A stretch of 64,000 nt of DNA. Origin: a virus. The stretch's first letter is position 1. Each line of letters begins with the position of its first letter. The stretch spans positions 1 through 64,000 of the IMG/VR virus record IMGVR_UViG_3300046492_000369; one strand, written 5' to 3'. Shown piece by piece: positions 8,704 to 17,794 of the stretch. Under the pieces are notes generated by a model, which worked only from the letters and a program-made list of their open reading frames with translations, made no database searches and had not been told where the DNA came from. The position numbers were made by a program, and so were the translations under genes.

Positions 8704-10865
8704 TGGCAACGATCACCTCTACCATCGGCACCGCCAGCCGTAATTATTCGACCCTGCAGGCTTGGGAAGATGCCCTGCCTGCCAGCGCAGTTGCGGCAGG
8801 CAATGACTACGTCGGTGAGGTCTACAAGGACAGCGAGTTTGTTGTAGCGCTGCCGCTGATCATTGCTGGCATCGTGACTGACGCGACCCACGGAATTACG
8901 TTGCGAGCAGCGGCGGGACAGTCGTTCCGTAATAATGCCAATGTGCGAACCAACGCACTGCGTTACAACGCGGCCAACGGTGTGGCGATTCGGGGCACGT
9001 CCGGCTACAACTCGGCCATTGAAATCCAGGGCGTGCACTATGTCACGTTCGACGGGCTGCAGATTGCCCACCAAAACAATGGGCGGGCGATATTCTCCTC
9101 GGGCGCGACGCCTGGTTCCAACACAACAGTGCAGAACTGCCTGTGCGAGGCACCCGGTTCTTTCGCGTCTGGACTGCGGATCGACGGCGCTAATGCCGTT
9201 GTGAGAAATACGCTGGTCGTAAATACCGGAAGCGGCCTTGCAATGCAGATGACCGGGGCAAATGGCAAGCTGCACGGCAATACGGTGGTCAAGACCGGAA
9301 CGGCGGCAGTAACAGGCATTCAGGGCAATTCGTCAACCGAAATCCGCAACACGGTTTCAGCCAACTTTGCTACCTGTTTCACCGGCATGACTGCGGCTAA
9401 TTGCTCGAACAATGCTTCGACCGATGCCACCGCACCTGGCGCAAATTCTAAGACTGCACTGACACTGGCGAGCCTGTTCGAGGCACCTGGCACCGATTAC
9501 CGCACAAAATCTGGTTCTGCGCTGATTGACGCAGGTACGGTCGTGGGCTTGGCGGTAGACATCAGCAACACCGCTCGTCCACAGGGTAGTGCCTATGACA
9601 TCGGCGCATGGGAAGTAACTGCACCAGCTACGTCTGGCTTTACGTTCGTCCGCAGCTCTAGTGCTCGAATCGATAGCGATACAGGGGCACTATCCAGTCC
9701 CGCTACCGCACTGACGGCGGGTAACCATGTGTTCGTCCACATTCGATGGGAAAGTGGTGATGCTGACCCCGTCATTAGTGACACGGCAGGTAATACCTAC
9801 ACCATTCTCCCGTCTAATATGTCGCAACGGGGAGCGTGTGGTCGTTGGTTCTACTGCCTAAACGCCAAGGGTAATGCAGCGAACTCGGTTTCTGTCACGC
9901 TGACGCCTGCACGTTTCTACCGATCTATCCGGGTGTTGGAGTTCTCAGCGGCCAGTGCTGCATTCGACAAGCAAGTAGTCGGTGATAACGGTGTAGGTGC
10001 CACGACAGTAGCCACCCCGGCATTTTCAACTACAGGTGCTGGCCTGGTACTGGTCGGTGAATCGAGCTATGACGGTGATGCTGGCAGCAATTTTGGTGCA
10101 GCCTACACCTCGCTGCCGGTATCGGTACCGTTCTCGAACGAAGCGTACTGGATCACAACAGGGCCGCTGACCAATGAGGTCATCACATTCACGGATACGC
10201 AGTACACGCAGCGTAACATCGAGGCTGTTTCATTTGTAGCTGCAGCACCCGGAACAAGTCTTACACCTGTTACTGCAGCACTTGCAGTCACGGGTTATAG
10301 CCCTTCCGTTGCACAAGCACGCAATCTTGCTTTGGCTAGCAGCACGGTAGCCACAACTGGCTATGCACCCAATGTAGCCCAAGCTACCCGGCTGAACATT
10401 GATACCGGGGTAGTGGGTGTCATGGGCTATGCTCCCAGCATCGCTCAAGCCAGTAATTTGAATCCACTCACCGGAGTGGTTGTCGCCACTGGTTTTGCAC
10501 CAAGCATTGCCCAAGCTACCAACCTCTTCGTCGATGCAGGAAGCTCGCCTGTACAAGGTTACGTACCTGCGATCGCTCAGGCAGTCAACCTGTTTCCGGA
10601 TACGGCAGCATCTGAGGTTACTGGTTTTGCACCTTCAGTAGCACAAGCCAGCAATCTGGTATTGCCTGCCACGACCCAGAATGTGACAGGGTATGCACCC
10701 ACGGTACAGCAGGCATCAGCTCCCCTTGTTCTTGCACCGGCCACAGTCAGCACATTGGGTTACGCCCCGGGTGTCCGACACAAACCAGTGTTGGTAATCC
10801 GTCTGGCTTCAAATGGTAAGCCGCTCCTACGTAATAACAAACCTGCGCTCCTCTACAGCAAATAA
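8703..10865 (+). CDS. beta-helix tailspike-like protein with C-terminal 22-residue repeats
   Basis: A 720-aa putative receptor-binding or depolymerase-type protein. Residues about 60-300 show right-handed parallel beta-helix features (short repeats such as YVTFDGLQIAHQNN, AVVRNTLVVNTGSGLAMQM, GKLHGNTVVKTGTA). Residues 310-520 form a second beta domain (FTFVRSSSARIDSD, HVFVHIRWESGD) resembling exported adhesins. Residues 531-690 are seven tandem 22-residue units GYAPSVAQASNL-x10. The C-terminal ~20 residues (RLASNGKPLLRNNKPALLY) resemble a terminal anchoring motif. No catalytic residues for polysaccharide cleavage can be assigned. Confidence 0.75.
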   Translation: MATITSTIGTASRNYSTLQAWEDALPASAVAAGNDYVGEVYKDSEFVVALPLIIAGIVTDATHGITLRAAAGQSFRNNANVRTNALRYNAANGVAIRGTSGYNSAIEIQGVHYVTFDGLQIAHQNNGRAIFSSGATPGSNTTVQNCLCEAPGSFASGLRIDGANAVVRNTLVVNTGSGLAMQMTGANGKLHGNTVVKTGTAAVTGIQGNSSTEIRNTVSANFATCFTGMTAANCSNNASTDATAPGANSKTALTLASLFEAPGTDYRTKSGSALIDAGTVVGLAVDISNTARPQGSAYDIGAWEVTAPATSGFTFVRSSSARIDSDTGALSSPATALTAGNHVFVHIRWESGDADPVISDTAGNTYTILPSNMSQRGACGRWFYCLNAKGNAANSVSVTLTPARFYRSIRVLEFSAASAAFDKQVVGDNGVGATTVATPAFSTTGAGLVLVGESSYDGDAGSNFGAAYTSLPVSVPFSNEAYWITTGPLTNEVITFTDTQYTQRNIEAVSFVAAAPGTSLTPVTAALAVTGYSPSVAQARNLALASSTVATTGYAPNVAQATRLNIDTGVVGVMGYAPSIAQASNLNPLTGVVVATGFAPSIAQATNLFVDAGSSPVQGYVPAIAQAVNLFPDTAASEVTGFAPSVAQASNLVLPATTQNVTGYAPTVQQASAPLVLAPATVSTLGYAPGVRHKPVLVIRLASNGKPLLRNNKPALLYSK
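10293..10775 (+). repeat. tandem 66-bp coding repeats in the tailspike
   Basis: Seven consecutive units encode GY/FxPxxAQAxxL followed by about ten variable residues; six units are exactly 22 codons, the seventh is 23, and an eighth partial unit (GYAPGV) ends the array. The first 12 residues are conserved, the rest vary. Confidence 0.9.
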
Positions 10866-10873
10866 AGGCATAT

Positions 10874-13867
10874 ATGATCGAATTTCCTCTTAATCCTGCC
10901 GTCGGCCAGCAGTTCAGTGTCGGTACCAAATCCTGGGAATGGACTGGTGTAAGCTGGGATCTGCTGGCTTTCTCCACGGTGGAGTTGCGTCGGGTGGATG
11001 CAGCAGTAACCAGTGCTGAACAAGCAGCTACTGCAGCACAAACAGCAGCCGATGTAGCAGTTACGGCTGCAGATCAACTCGCTAATTTGACAAAAATCTC
11101 GGTAGGTCTGGGTAATGTAGACAACACGGCTGATGCAGACAAGCCAGTAAGTACTGCTGTTGCCACAGCATTGAGCTTGAAGGCTGATAAGTCCCAGATC
11201 TCCAATATCAACAATACCAGTGACGCCAACAAGCCAGTCTCCATTGCCCAACAGGCAGCTCTGGATCTGAAGGCACCTTTGGTATCTCCTGGTTTCAGTG
11301 GTGTACCGACTGTACCGACTGCGGGTGCTGGCACCAATACCCTGCAAGTAGCATCAACTCAATTCGTGACCAGTGCTGTGGCACAAGCCAAGGCTGATAT
11401 CGTCAACAGTTCACCAGCTGCACTGGATACGCTCAATGAATTGGCCACGGCACTGGGTAATGATCCGCAGTTCGCTACGACGACAGCTACTGCAATTGGT
11501 AACCGACTTCGTGTCGATACCGCTGCGCAGGGATTGACCGCAGCACAGCAAGGTAATGCTAAGGTGAACCTGGGGCTTGGGAACGTGGATAACACCTCAG
11601 ACGCCAACAAGCCGGTTAGCTCTGCGCAACAGACCGCGCTGAATGCAAAAGCAAATCTGAGCGGCGCAAAATTCACTGGCACAGTCAACAGCAGCGCAGG
11701 AATTTTCGCAGTCGGTGCGGGTAATGATGTTGCTAACGGCATCGGCCCAGGCGCTGTGTTCTCAACAGGTGCTGACGGCGCGGCTAACGTCTACCGCGGG
11801 TTCTGGTGGCAGTTGGGGGCAGCTGACCAAGCGCGCCTGTTCATTGGTAATCAGACGCAGACCGCATGGCGCAACCCAATCACGGTGGATACAGCGGGCA
11901 CTGTCGGTATCGGTGCTCCTAGTCCCACGTTGGGCGCAGGTTATTCAGGACTGCATATCAACAGCGACAGTACGCCCGGTACTCAGATTCACTTGACAAA
12001 CCCTACCACTGGAACAACTGCGGCTGACGGACTTACCCTATCCAATGATGTATCAAGTGCTTACCTGTGGAACTACGAAAACACTCCGTTAGTATTCGGC
12101 ACGAACTCAGCTGAACGGCTGCGGATTGCTGCTTCAGGTGCTGTCGGTGTCGGTGTAATTCCTAGTGCATGGTCTTCAGCCGCCCTACAGGTGAAAGCTA
12201 CTGGCATTACCGAAACCTCTAGCGGTGGCGAGTTCACCTATAACACCTACCAATCTGCACCGGGAACATGGAAAGCCATTGCGGCAGGTGGTGCAGCACG
12301 TTACGGGCAGGCTGGCGATCATCGCTGGTATGTGGGCAACGCTGCTACTGGTGCTGATATCGCTTGGACTCAGGCGATGACCTTGGGGGCTAACGGCAAT
12401 CTCTTGATCGGCACTGCGGTTGATAACGGCGCTGATAAGCTACAAGTGGAAGGATCGGTGTCTGCTAAGGGAATCGCGCTGGCCCATGCCCCCCTTACCG
12501 GCGTCAGTGTCTCTACTGGTTCCATGACACGGGAAGGGACGGTTGCGCGTTGTTACGTTGGCGACGGCACCGGCTGGTCCTGGGCATTTAGCAAGCGGGC
12601 CGCGTCTGCTACTACTGATCTGGTCACTATCAAGGACAATGGTGACGTCCTGATCGGCTCTACAATCGACAACGGCACGGACAAATTGCAAGTTACAGGC
12701 TCGATCAGGGCAAGTAACGGTAATCTTATCAATACTGATGGGGTCTATGTACAGACATCTACCTCAGCAAATGCATCGGCCCGTAACTTTGCGTTCGGTC
12801 AAATCTCCTCCTTCGGTCGCTTCGAGCTTACTGTAGGTAATGTCAAGGATGCCGACCCTACGACTGCTGGTATTCCGTTGATGAGCTGGACATCTTCCGG
12901 CAACGTCGGTATCGGTAATACAGCGCCTTCTTCCGCACTCAGCATTGGACCAGCAGTAAGTAAAGGAACAGCATTAGCAGAAACGATAACGTTCCCCGGA
13001 TACTCTACCAGTCCCCAATATCGACTCCTGATTAACCATACAGGGTCAGGGATATTGGGTATCGGCAGCGATGGCGCAGGATCAATGATCCTTGGTCGCG
13101 CTATCGACTTTGCCGGCACACCGCAGATGGAATACGCAAGGTTTGATGCCAGCGGCAACCTGTTGGTAGGGGCGACGAGCGGTAATAGTCACATCTTCGT
13201 TAAGCAAGTAGCTGAGGGACAGACCATTCTCGGGGTTCACAACGGGAGCAACTACTCATTCGCCGCATTCGCGGTAGCGAACATGAGTTGGAACGCCGCT
13301 GGATGTGCTGTCGTAACAGGTAAAAACGCCACCACTGACCGCTCGATCAACACCGCAGGCACCATCAACGCATCTGGCGCTGACTACGCCGAGTACATGA
13401 CCAAGGCTGAGGGCTGCGGCGTGCTGACTAAGGGCCAGATCGTCGGTGTCGATGCGGAAGGCAAGTTGACCGACAAGTGGGCAGAGTCGGTGTCCTTCCT
13501 CATCAAGTCCACTGACCCGTCGTATGTCGGTGGTGACGTGTGGGGCAGTGAGGAGGCGCTGGGACTGGCCTACCCTACCGACGAAACCAGTGAAACTTAT
13601 GCTGCTGATTTGGAAGCCTTCAATTCCGCGCTGGAAGCAGCACGTCAGAAGGTTGATCGAATCGCTTACGCAGGCCAGGTACCTGTCAATGTGCAAGGTG
13701 CCATTCCTGGTCAGTACGTTGTGCCTCAAGCTATGGCTGATGGCAGCATTGGAGCCCGTCTGGTAGGAGCTTCAGGGATCTCACTGCCGGAATACATGGC
13801 TGCTGTGGGCATCGTGCAGAACATCCTGCCTGATGGTAGGGCTAATGTCCGTGTGAAAGTCGTTTAA
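10874..13867 (+). CDS. tail fibre with C-terminal intramolecular chaperone/autoprotease-like domain
   Basis: A 997-aa fibre. The N-terminus has a coiled-coil, alanine-rich region and the repeated fibre motif VGLGNVDNTADADKPVS (again as LGLGNVDNTSDANKPVS), common in long tail fibres. The middle consists of repeated beta modules (NLLIGTAVDNGADKLQV, DVLIGSTIDNGTDKLQV). The C-terminus has GADYAEYMTKAEG followed by QIVGVDAEGKL and GIVQNILPDGRANVRVKV, matching the autoprocessing chaperone (peptidase G2 / IMC-like) domains that trimerise fibres and then release. The start at 10874 follows AAAGGCATAT. Confidence 0.8.
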   Translation: MIEFPLNPAVGQQFSVGTKSWEWTGVSWDLLAFSTVELRRVDAAVTSAEQAATAAQTAADVAVTAADQLANLTKISVGLGNVDNTADADKPVSTAVATALSLKADKSQISNINNTSDANKPVSIAQQAALDLKAPLVSPGFSGVPTVPTAGAGTNTLQVASTQFVTSAVAQAKADIVNSSPAALDTLNELATALGNDPQFATTTATAIGNRLRVDTAAQGLTAAQQGNAKVNLGLGNVDNTSDANKPVSSAQQTALNAKANLSGAKFTGTVNSSAGIFAVGAGNDVANGIGPGAVFSTGADGAANVYRGFWWQLGAADQARLFIGNQTQTAWRNPITVDTAGTVGIGAPSPTLGAGYSGLHINSDSTPGTQIHLTNPTTGTTAADGLTLSNDVSSAYLWNYENTPLVFGTNSAERLRIAASGAVGVGVIPSAWSSAALQVKATGITETSSGGEFTYNTYQSAPGTWKAIAAGGAARYGQAGDHRWYVGNAATGADIAWTQAMTLGANGNLLIGTAVDNGADKLQVEGSVSAKGIALAHAPLTGVSVSTGSMTREGTVARCYVGDGTGWSWAFSKRAASATTDLVTIKDNGDVLIGSTIDNGTDKLQVTGSIRASNGNLINTDGVYVQTSTSANASARNFAFGQISSFGRFELTVGNVKDADPTTAGIPLMSWTSSGNVGIGNTAPSSALSIGPAVSKGTALAETITFPGYSTSPQYRLLINHTGSGILGIGSDGAGSMILGRAIDFAGTPQMEYARFDASGNLLVGATSGNSHIFVKQVAEGQTILGVHNGSNYSFAAFAVANMSWNAAGCAVVTGKNATTDRSINTAGTINASGADYAEYMTKAEGCGVLTKGQIVGVDAEGKLTDKWAESVSFLIKSTDPSYVGGDVWGSEEALGLAYPTDETSETYAADLEAFNSALEAARQKVDRIAYAGQVPVNVQGAIPGQYVVPQAMADGSIGARLVGASGISLPEYMAAVGIVQNILPDGRANVRVKVV

Positions 13868-13892
13868 TCTATCAACAACAAGGATCTGAGCA

Positions 13893-14177
13893 ATGCATAT
13901 TCTTTCCATGGTTTCTTTGTTAGTACTGGCAATCCTGCAGCTTTGTGATGGTCTGCTTACTGCAAGAGTGTTGGCTCGTGGTGGATGGGAATTGAACCCT
14001 GTTATGCACTACCTAATGGATAAATTGGGTATCACTGCAGGGCTGATCCTACCTAAACTGGTTTTAACGGTGCTGCTCTGGCTTTACGTGAGTAATTATC
14101 CATTGGTGTTGGTGCTGCTCGTGATTACCTATCTGATCGTGGTAGTCCACAACTGGCAACAGTTGAGCAAGGATTGA
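13893..14177 (+). CDS. small membrane protein (DUF5658-like)
   Basis: A 94-aa protein with three predicted membrane segments. The signature LCDGLLTARVLARGGWELNP followed by VMHYLM resembles the DUF5658 pattern (aspartate and threonine in the first helix, then E-x-NP). AAGGAT precedes the ATG. It lies between the tail fibres and the holin, so a role in lysis or superinfection is possible but unproven. Confidence 0.65.
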   Translation: MHILSMVSLLVLAILQLCDGLLTARVLARGGWELNPVMHYLMDKLGITAGLILPKLVLTVLLWLYVSNYPLVLVLLVITYLIVVVHNWQQLSKD

Positions 14178-14309
14178 GTCACTGAATCTTGCGTTCTGTC
14201 CAGAAACCAACGATTTGTTTGACTTAATTCATTCTTACAGGCAACAATTCCTATGAACAAGGTAGAATACTCCGACACCATTTTTAACCTAAATTTACAG
14301 AGATTCAAA

Positions 14310-14537
14310 ATGCGAAATGTGAGTGCTCCCGAGTTCACCAGCTATGCCGGATCAGTCACTGCCATCGGCGCGTCCATGACGCTGACCAATATTGGCATCC
14401 TGATCGGTATTGTTACTGCACTGCTGACGTGTGCACTCAACATTTACTTCATGCGACGCAAGGATCAGCGGGAACAACGGGAAAGTGATGCCAGGATGGC
14501 ACTGCTGTCCCAGAAAGAGGATGTGGTTCATGGATAA
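14310..14537 (+). CDS. putative holin
   Basis: A 75-aa protein with a membrane segment (TNIGILIGIVTALLTCALNIYF) followed by a highly charged tail (MRRKDQREQRESDAR), the layout of class II/III holins. It overlaps the endolysin gene by 8 nt. The start at 14310 is chosen because it begins near the conserved N-terminus; an ATG at 14253 gives 19 more residues with a weak ribosome binding site. It would control the timing of membrane permeabilisation or depolarisation. Confidence 0.7.
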   Translation: MRNVSAPEFTSYAGSVTAIGASMTLTNIGILIGIVTALLTCALNIYFMRRKDQREQRESDARMALLSQKEDVVHG

Positions 14538-15051
14538 TGACACCAGCAACCGGCTCAGGGTGGCAGTGGCCAGCCTGGCTCTGTCTGCAGCAGGCTTCAT
14601 TGGCATCATCTCCAGCGAGTATTACACCGATAACGCCGTGGTGCCGACATTAAACGATCGGCCCACAGTAGGCTTTGGCTCGACCTACTGGGAAGATGGT
14701 ACACCCGTCAAGATGGGCCAGAAGATCACGCCAGTGCGGGCCTTACTAGTGGCCAAGACGCACATCAGCAAGGAGGAAGTGAGCTTCCGAAAGTCTTTGC
14801 CCGGTGTCGCACTGTCGCAGACCGAGTACGACGTGTACATGGATTGGGTCTACCAGTACGGCACCGGCGCTTGGTCCGGCTCCAGCATGCGCAGTCACCT
14901 CCTAAGAAAAGAATATGCAAGTGCTTGTGGGGCACTGCTGGCATATAAGTTCTCCGGTGGTTATGACTGCAGCATCCCCGGTAACAAGGTGTGTGCGGGC
15001 GTCTGGACACGCCAGAAAGCCCGCTACACCACCTGCATGGGGGCACAATGA
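14530..15051 (+). CDS. SAR-type endolysin (lysozyme-like)
   Basis: A 173-aa muramidase-like endolysin. Residues about 8-30 (LRVAVASLALSAAGFIGII) are a weakly hydrophobic, Ala/Gly-rich segment typical of signal-arrest-release endolysins. The catalytic Glu probably lies just after it (SSEYYTDNAVVPTLNDRPT), followed by VGFGSTYWEDG, matching R21-like phage lysozymes. The cysteine pairs near the C-terminus (SACGAL, YDCS, KVCAG, TTCMG) may stabilise the periplasmic form. Upstream overlap with the holin and downstream ATGA overlap with the spanin define the cassette. Confidence 0.85.
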   Translation: MDNDTSNRLRVAVASLALSAAGFIGIISSEYYTDNAVVPTLNDRPTVGFGSTYWEDGTPVKMGQKITPVRALLVAKTHISKEEVSFRKSLPGVALSQTEYDVYMDWVYQYGTGAWSGSSMRSHLLRKEYASACGALLAYKFSGGYDCSIPGNKVCAGVWTRQKARYTTCMGAQ

Positions 15052-15416
15052 ATATTCAAGGTCTGTTGATTGCGGTATTACTCTGGGTTGCTTCGATAGC
15101 TGGCTCATTCTTCTATGGTCAATCGGTAGGAACCGACCAGGAGAAGGTCAAGCAGACTGAAATCAAGCAAGCTATCGAAGACACCCGTGAAGTGGCACGT
15201 CAAGGAGCTGCAAGTGAAATTGCAAAAATTAAAGTTCGGAACACCACCATTCAAGGCAAGGTCACCACACTGGTCCGTGATAATCCTGTGTACCGCGATT
15301 GTGTCAATGATCCTGCAGGGCTGCAGCTCATTAACGAAGCGCTCACCGGTAAATCCAGTGGGACCGGACGCTACAGTGGTGATGGCTTGCCCACTACTGT
15401 CTCCCCTCTCCGATAG
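15048..15416 (+). CDS. i-spanin (Rz-like)
   Basis: A 122-aa inner-membrane spanin subunit. It has one N-terminal membrane segment (GLLIAVLLWVASIAGSFFYG) followed by a long charged helix (QEKVKQTEIKQAIEDTREVARQ) crossing the periplasm. The ATG overlaps the endolysin stop (ATGA). The o-spanin gene overlaps its 3' part in another frame, as in classical Rz/Rz1 pairs; together they fuse inner and outer membranes at the end of lysis. Confidence 0.85.
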   Translation: MNIQGLLIAVLLWVASIAGSFFYGQSVGTDQEKVKQTEIKQAIEDTREVARQGAASEIAKIKVRNTTIQGKVTTLVRDNPVYRDCVNDPAGLQLINEALTGKSSGTGRYSGDGLPTTVSPLR

Positions 15417-15507
15417 TTCCTTCGGAGGCACCGTGGCCAAGCTAGTGGAGGTAGGTAGCCAATACAACGAATGTCGTACTGCTGCCCTGGCTGGATTAAA
15501 AAAGTGA
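15277..15507 (+). CDS. o-spanin lipoprotein (Rz1-like), overlapping the i-spanin gene
   Basis: The frame encodes a short hydrophobic signal (IILCTAIVSMILQGC) with a lipobox-like LQGC at about residues 13-16, giving a small outer-membrane lipoprotein of about 60 mature residues. A GTG at 15277 is placed directly before the signal sequence; an ATG at 15187 in the same frame would put 30 charged residues before it and is less likely. The gene starts inside the i-spanin gene (+1 frame) and ends 91 nt beyond it. Confidence 0.7.
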   Translation: MIILCTAIVSMILQGCSSLTKRSPVNPVGPDATVVMACPLLSPLSDSSFGGTVAKLVEVGSQYNECRTAALAGLKK

Positions 15508-15697
15508 TTAGCCTCCTGTCCCAGATGTTGATACTGGTTAGTGAAATACCTGCCCAGCCTGAACCGAAAAGAATCACTGCAGCTGAGCCAGTATATCGGC
15601 CTCGCTGCAGCGAATGTGACGACGAAGGACGAGATGCCCGTCTTCCTTGTGAAGGGCATGACTGAATCTGGGAAAGGAGGTGATCTTATCTACACCG
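15508..15697 (+). other. intergenic stretch without a supported gene
   Basis: Open frames exist here in two plus-strand phases, but neither has a ribosome binding site, and the longer (from a GTG at 15541) runs through the terminator at 15698-15721 and into the minus-strand gene at 15727-15927. No other structure was seen. Confidence 0.4.
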
Positions 15698-15721
15698 ATG
15701 CCCCGGATGTTCTCGGGGCAT
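15698..15721 (+). terminator. intrinsic terminator after the lysis cassette
   Basis: An 8-bp perfect stem (ATGCCCCG/CGGGGCAT at 15698-15705 and 15714-15721) is followed by TTGTGTTATT. It ends the plus-strand tail and lysis transcript just before the convergent minus-strand genes. Confidence 0.7.
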
Positions 15722-15726
15722 TTGTG

Positions 15727-15927
15727 TTATTGGCGCACCAAACTGGCAGCAGGTACGGGAATGCAGTAAGCGTACAGGAAAGCTCCTCCACTTCTATCGC
15801 GGGATTGCTGTTGTAAGTCTGCTGCTGCAGCCCTACATGCCTGCCCATCATTCATCACTGCCAGTGTAGAAGGGGAAGTGTGACCCCCACTTGACCCAAT
15901 CAGAAGCCAGACAATTGCCTTGATCAT
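15727..15927 (-). CDS. small exported protein downstream of rIIB
   Basis: A 66-aa protein whose ATG overlaps the rIIB stop (ATGA at 15924-15927). The N-terminus (MIKAIVWLLIGSSGG) looks like a short signal or membrane segment. The rest has the pattern C-x-A-A-A-x-L-x-Q, then AYCIPVP, seen in many tiny phage/prophage exported proteins with two cysteines. Function unknown; a periplasmic or envelope location is inferred. Confidence 0.6.
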   Translation of the reverse strand: MIKAIVWLLIGSSGGHTSPSTLAVMNDGQACRAAAADLQQQSRDRSGGAFLYAYCIPVPAASLVRQ

Positions 15928-17783
15928 TTGGCTTCTACCAGCTTCAGGATCTGAGCAACCTGCTCTTCAGTCACCCCAAGCACCGTCCAGCTCTTCTTGG
16001 CCTTTTGCTTGATGGTCAGGATAGCCTGAGCTACACCAACCGAAGTAATCCCAATAGCCAGCATCTTCTGGATGCGTTCCTTGGGTCCACCTTCCCCCAG
16101 CTCGACACCATTAACGACACGCTTGGTCGATGCCATGACTGGTGCGTCATCCCGGGCATCATTCAAGACATCAGCACGGGTGTCTTCGCTACCGTCCAGT
16201 TCAACTTCCATGACCTGAGGTGTAGGCTTAACTGGCTTGGCTACTGTCGGTTTCGGGAATGGCTTTGGTGGTTTGGTCTTAGTACCTGGCTTAGTGGTAG
16301 GATCAGGAATGCCGAGGCGATCCCAGCCAACTTTGGCTGTTTTTTTAAAGATCACTAACGCATCCAGATCGTCACGGTGGCCACTAGCCTGCCACTTAGC
16401 ATACATGGCTTGAGCCTGCTCCTTACGGGACAGCTGTACCTTTTCTTCTTGCTGTTCGACCTCGGCCACCACTTCTTTCGGGTCAGTGGGTTGGTCCAGT
16501 GTCTCAGCTTCAGCATTACCGATCGCTTCCGCTTGAACAGGTGCTACCAAAGTAGCTTTCACCTCTAGCTTCATGGTTCCCAGCTTCTTCACCTGCACAC
16601 CGCCACCATGCTGTGCCGTGATACGCACTTCATGGGTCTTGCCGATGTGCTGACCGCTAAGTGCCTTAGCTAGCAGCTGCTTGCCATCTTCCAGCTTGGT
16701 GATGGGCTCATTACGATTTAGTAAGTTGTACTGTTCCTTGGTGAGCTCCGCGATGATGTGATAACCACAGACACGCATCTTGTTGGCGTCGTAGGTCGGC
16801 ACAGCGATCACGTCTTCCGGAGTCAGCTTGGCCAGTACGCACACGTCGCCATTGAAGCCCCTGATGTAGCCACGACGGGCCACATGCAGGCCGTTGGAGC
16901 ACTCGTTGTTGCGGTTGTGGTCCACCAGCTTCTCATCCATGCAGACGTAGGCCCCGACCCACTGTTCTACCTTCTGGGTATGGCAGTCCACGTACGTGTC
17001 CTTGCCATAGGTACGAAGTACCTTGTAGATCAGGATGGTGCCATCATCCGCGATTGGCAGGTCAGCTCGCTCCAAGAACTTGAGCAGGTCTTCCACCGAG
17101 TGACTGCGTTTGTCGATTACTGAAGCCAGCCGCTGTAGGAACGCTTCGACACCCTGAGTCGAACCGAGCTTGGAGGCCCGGGCGAACTGGGTCTTGATCC
17201 GTTCCATACCCGGGATGATGGTATCCCCTACCACGGCGATGATGGTGTCCGGTGCCGCAGCATGGACTTCATCATTGCGGTCATTGGGAGTTTCCCCATT
17301 GGCTTCCACCACATTGCCCTGCTTGCCGACCGTGACTTCATGGAAGTCTGGTGACGATACCGGCACAGCATGCTGCATGATCTCGGCCACGACAGACTGG
17401 GTCTGTTCGACTTTGGATGGCATCTTGGCAGCCATTACTGCTTCAATACTTTCCTTCGTTGTCGGAATGTGGCCGAGCGCCTGTTCCGGGACCACCTCTA
17501 CTGGCTTCGGTGTGAACAGGTTCTTCAGCCTTTCCTTGGCCACCCTGAAGAACTTGACCACGCCCCCGGATTTCTCCTCGAACTGGGCATAGCTGTTGTC
17601 CTCCGGTTGGTCGATGGCCACGTAAGCATGGTCCCTCTCGACCAGCTGGGGCGTGACGGCATCGACGATCCGACGCAGGCGCGGATCGCCTTGGGGAATG
17701 ACGATCGTACTGCCATCGTCCTTGTACAGAGTGAGATTGCGGGTATCGACCACTGCCGCAACGATACGAATGAGATTACTCAT
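15924..17783 (-). CDS. rIIB: rIIB-like protein
   Basis: A 619-aa homologue of T4 RIIB, as found in N4-like phages. The conserved core is at about residues 235-375 (DDGTILIYKVLRTYG, CHTQKVEQWVG, CSNGLHVARRGYI, CVLAKLTPEDVIAVP). The N-terminal and Pro/Lys-rich C-terminal parts are specific extensions. The C-terminal part contains two similar short segments (FKKTAKVGWDRLGI near 480 and IKQKAKKSWTVLGV near 593), suggesting a duplicated helical motif. It follows rIIA by 11 nt. In T4 the rII proteins act at the membrane against prophage exclusion; a role here is inferred. Confidence 0.85.
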   Translation of the reverse strand: MSNLIRIVAAVVDTRNLTLYKDDGSTIVIPQGDPRLRRIVDAVTPQLVERDHAYVAIDQPEDNSYAQFEEKSGGVVKFFRVAKERLKNLFTPKPVEVVPEQALGHIPTTKESIEAVMAAKMPSKVEQTQSVVAEIMQHAVPVSSPDFHEVTVGKQGNVVEANGETPNDRNDEVHAAAPDTIIAVVGDTIIPGMERIKTQFARASKLGSTQGVEAFLQRLASVIDKRSHSVEDLLKFLERADLPIADDGTILIYKVLRTYGKDTYVDCHTQKVEQWVGAYVCMDEKLVDHNRNNECSNGLHVARRGYIRGFNGDVCVLAKLTPEDVIAVPTYDANKMRVCGYHIIAELTKEQYNLLNRNEPITKLEDGKQLLAKALSGQHIGKTHEVRITAQHGGGVQVKKLGTMKLEVKATLVAPVQAEAIGNAEAETLDQPTDPKEVVAEVEQQEEKVQLSRKEQAQAMYAKWQASGHRDDLDALVIFKKTAKVGWDRLGIPDPTTKPGTKTKPPKPFPKPTVAKPVKPTPQVMEVELDGSEDTRADVLNDARDDAPVMASTKRVVNGVELGEGGPKERIQKMLAIGITSVGVAQAILTIKQKAKKSWTVLGVTEEQVAQILKLVEAK

Positions 17784-17794
17784 GGGGCTTCCTT

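Noticed and set aside
15541-15816. A 91-codon plus-strand frame after the o-spanin gene
   Set aside because: It has no ribosome binding site, crosses the terminator at 15698-15721 and overlaps the coupled minus-strand gene at 15727-15927.
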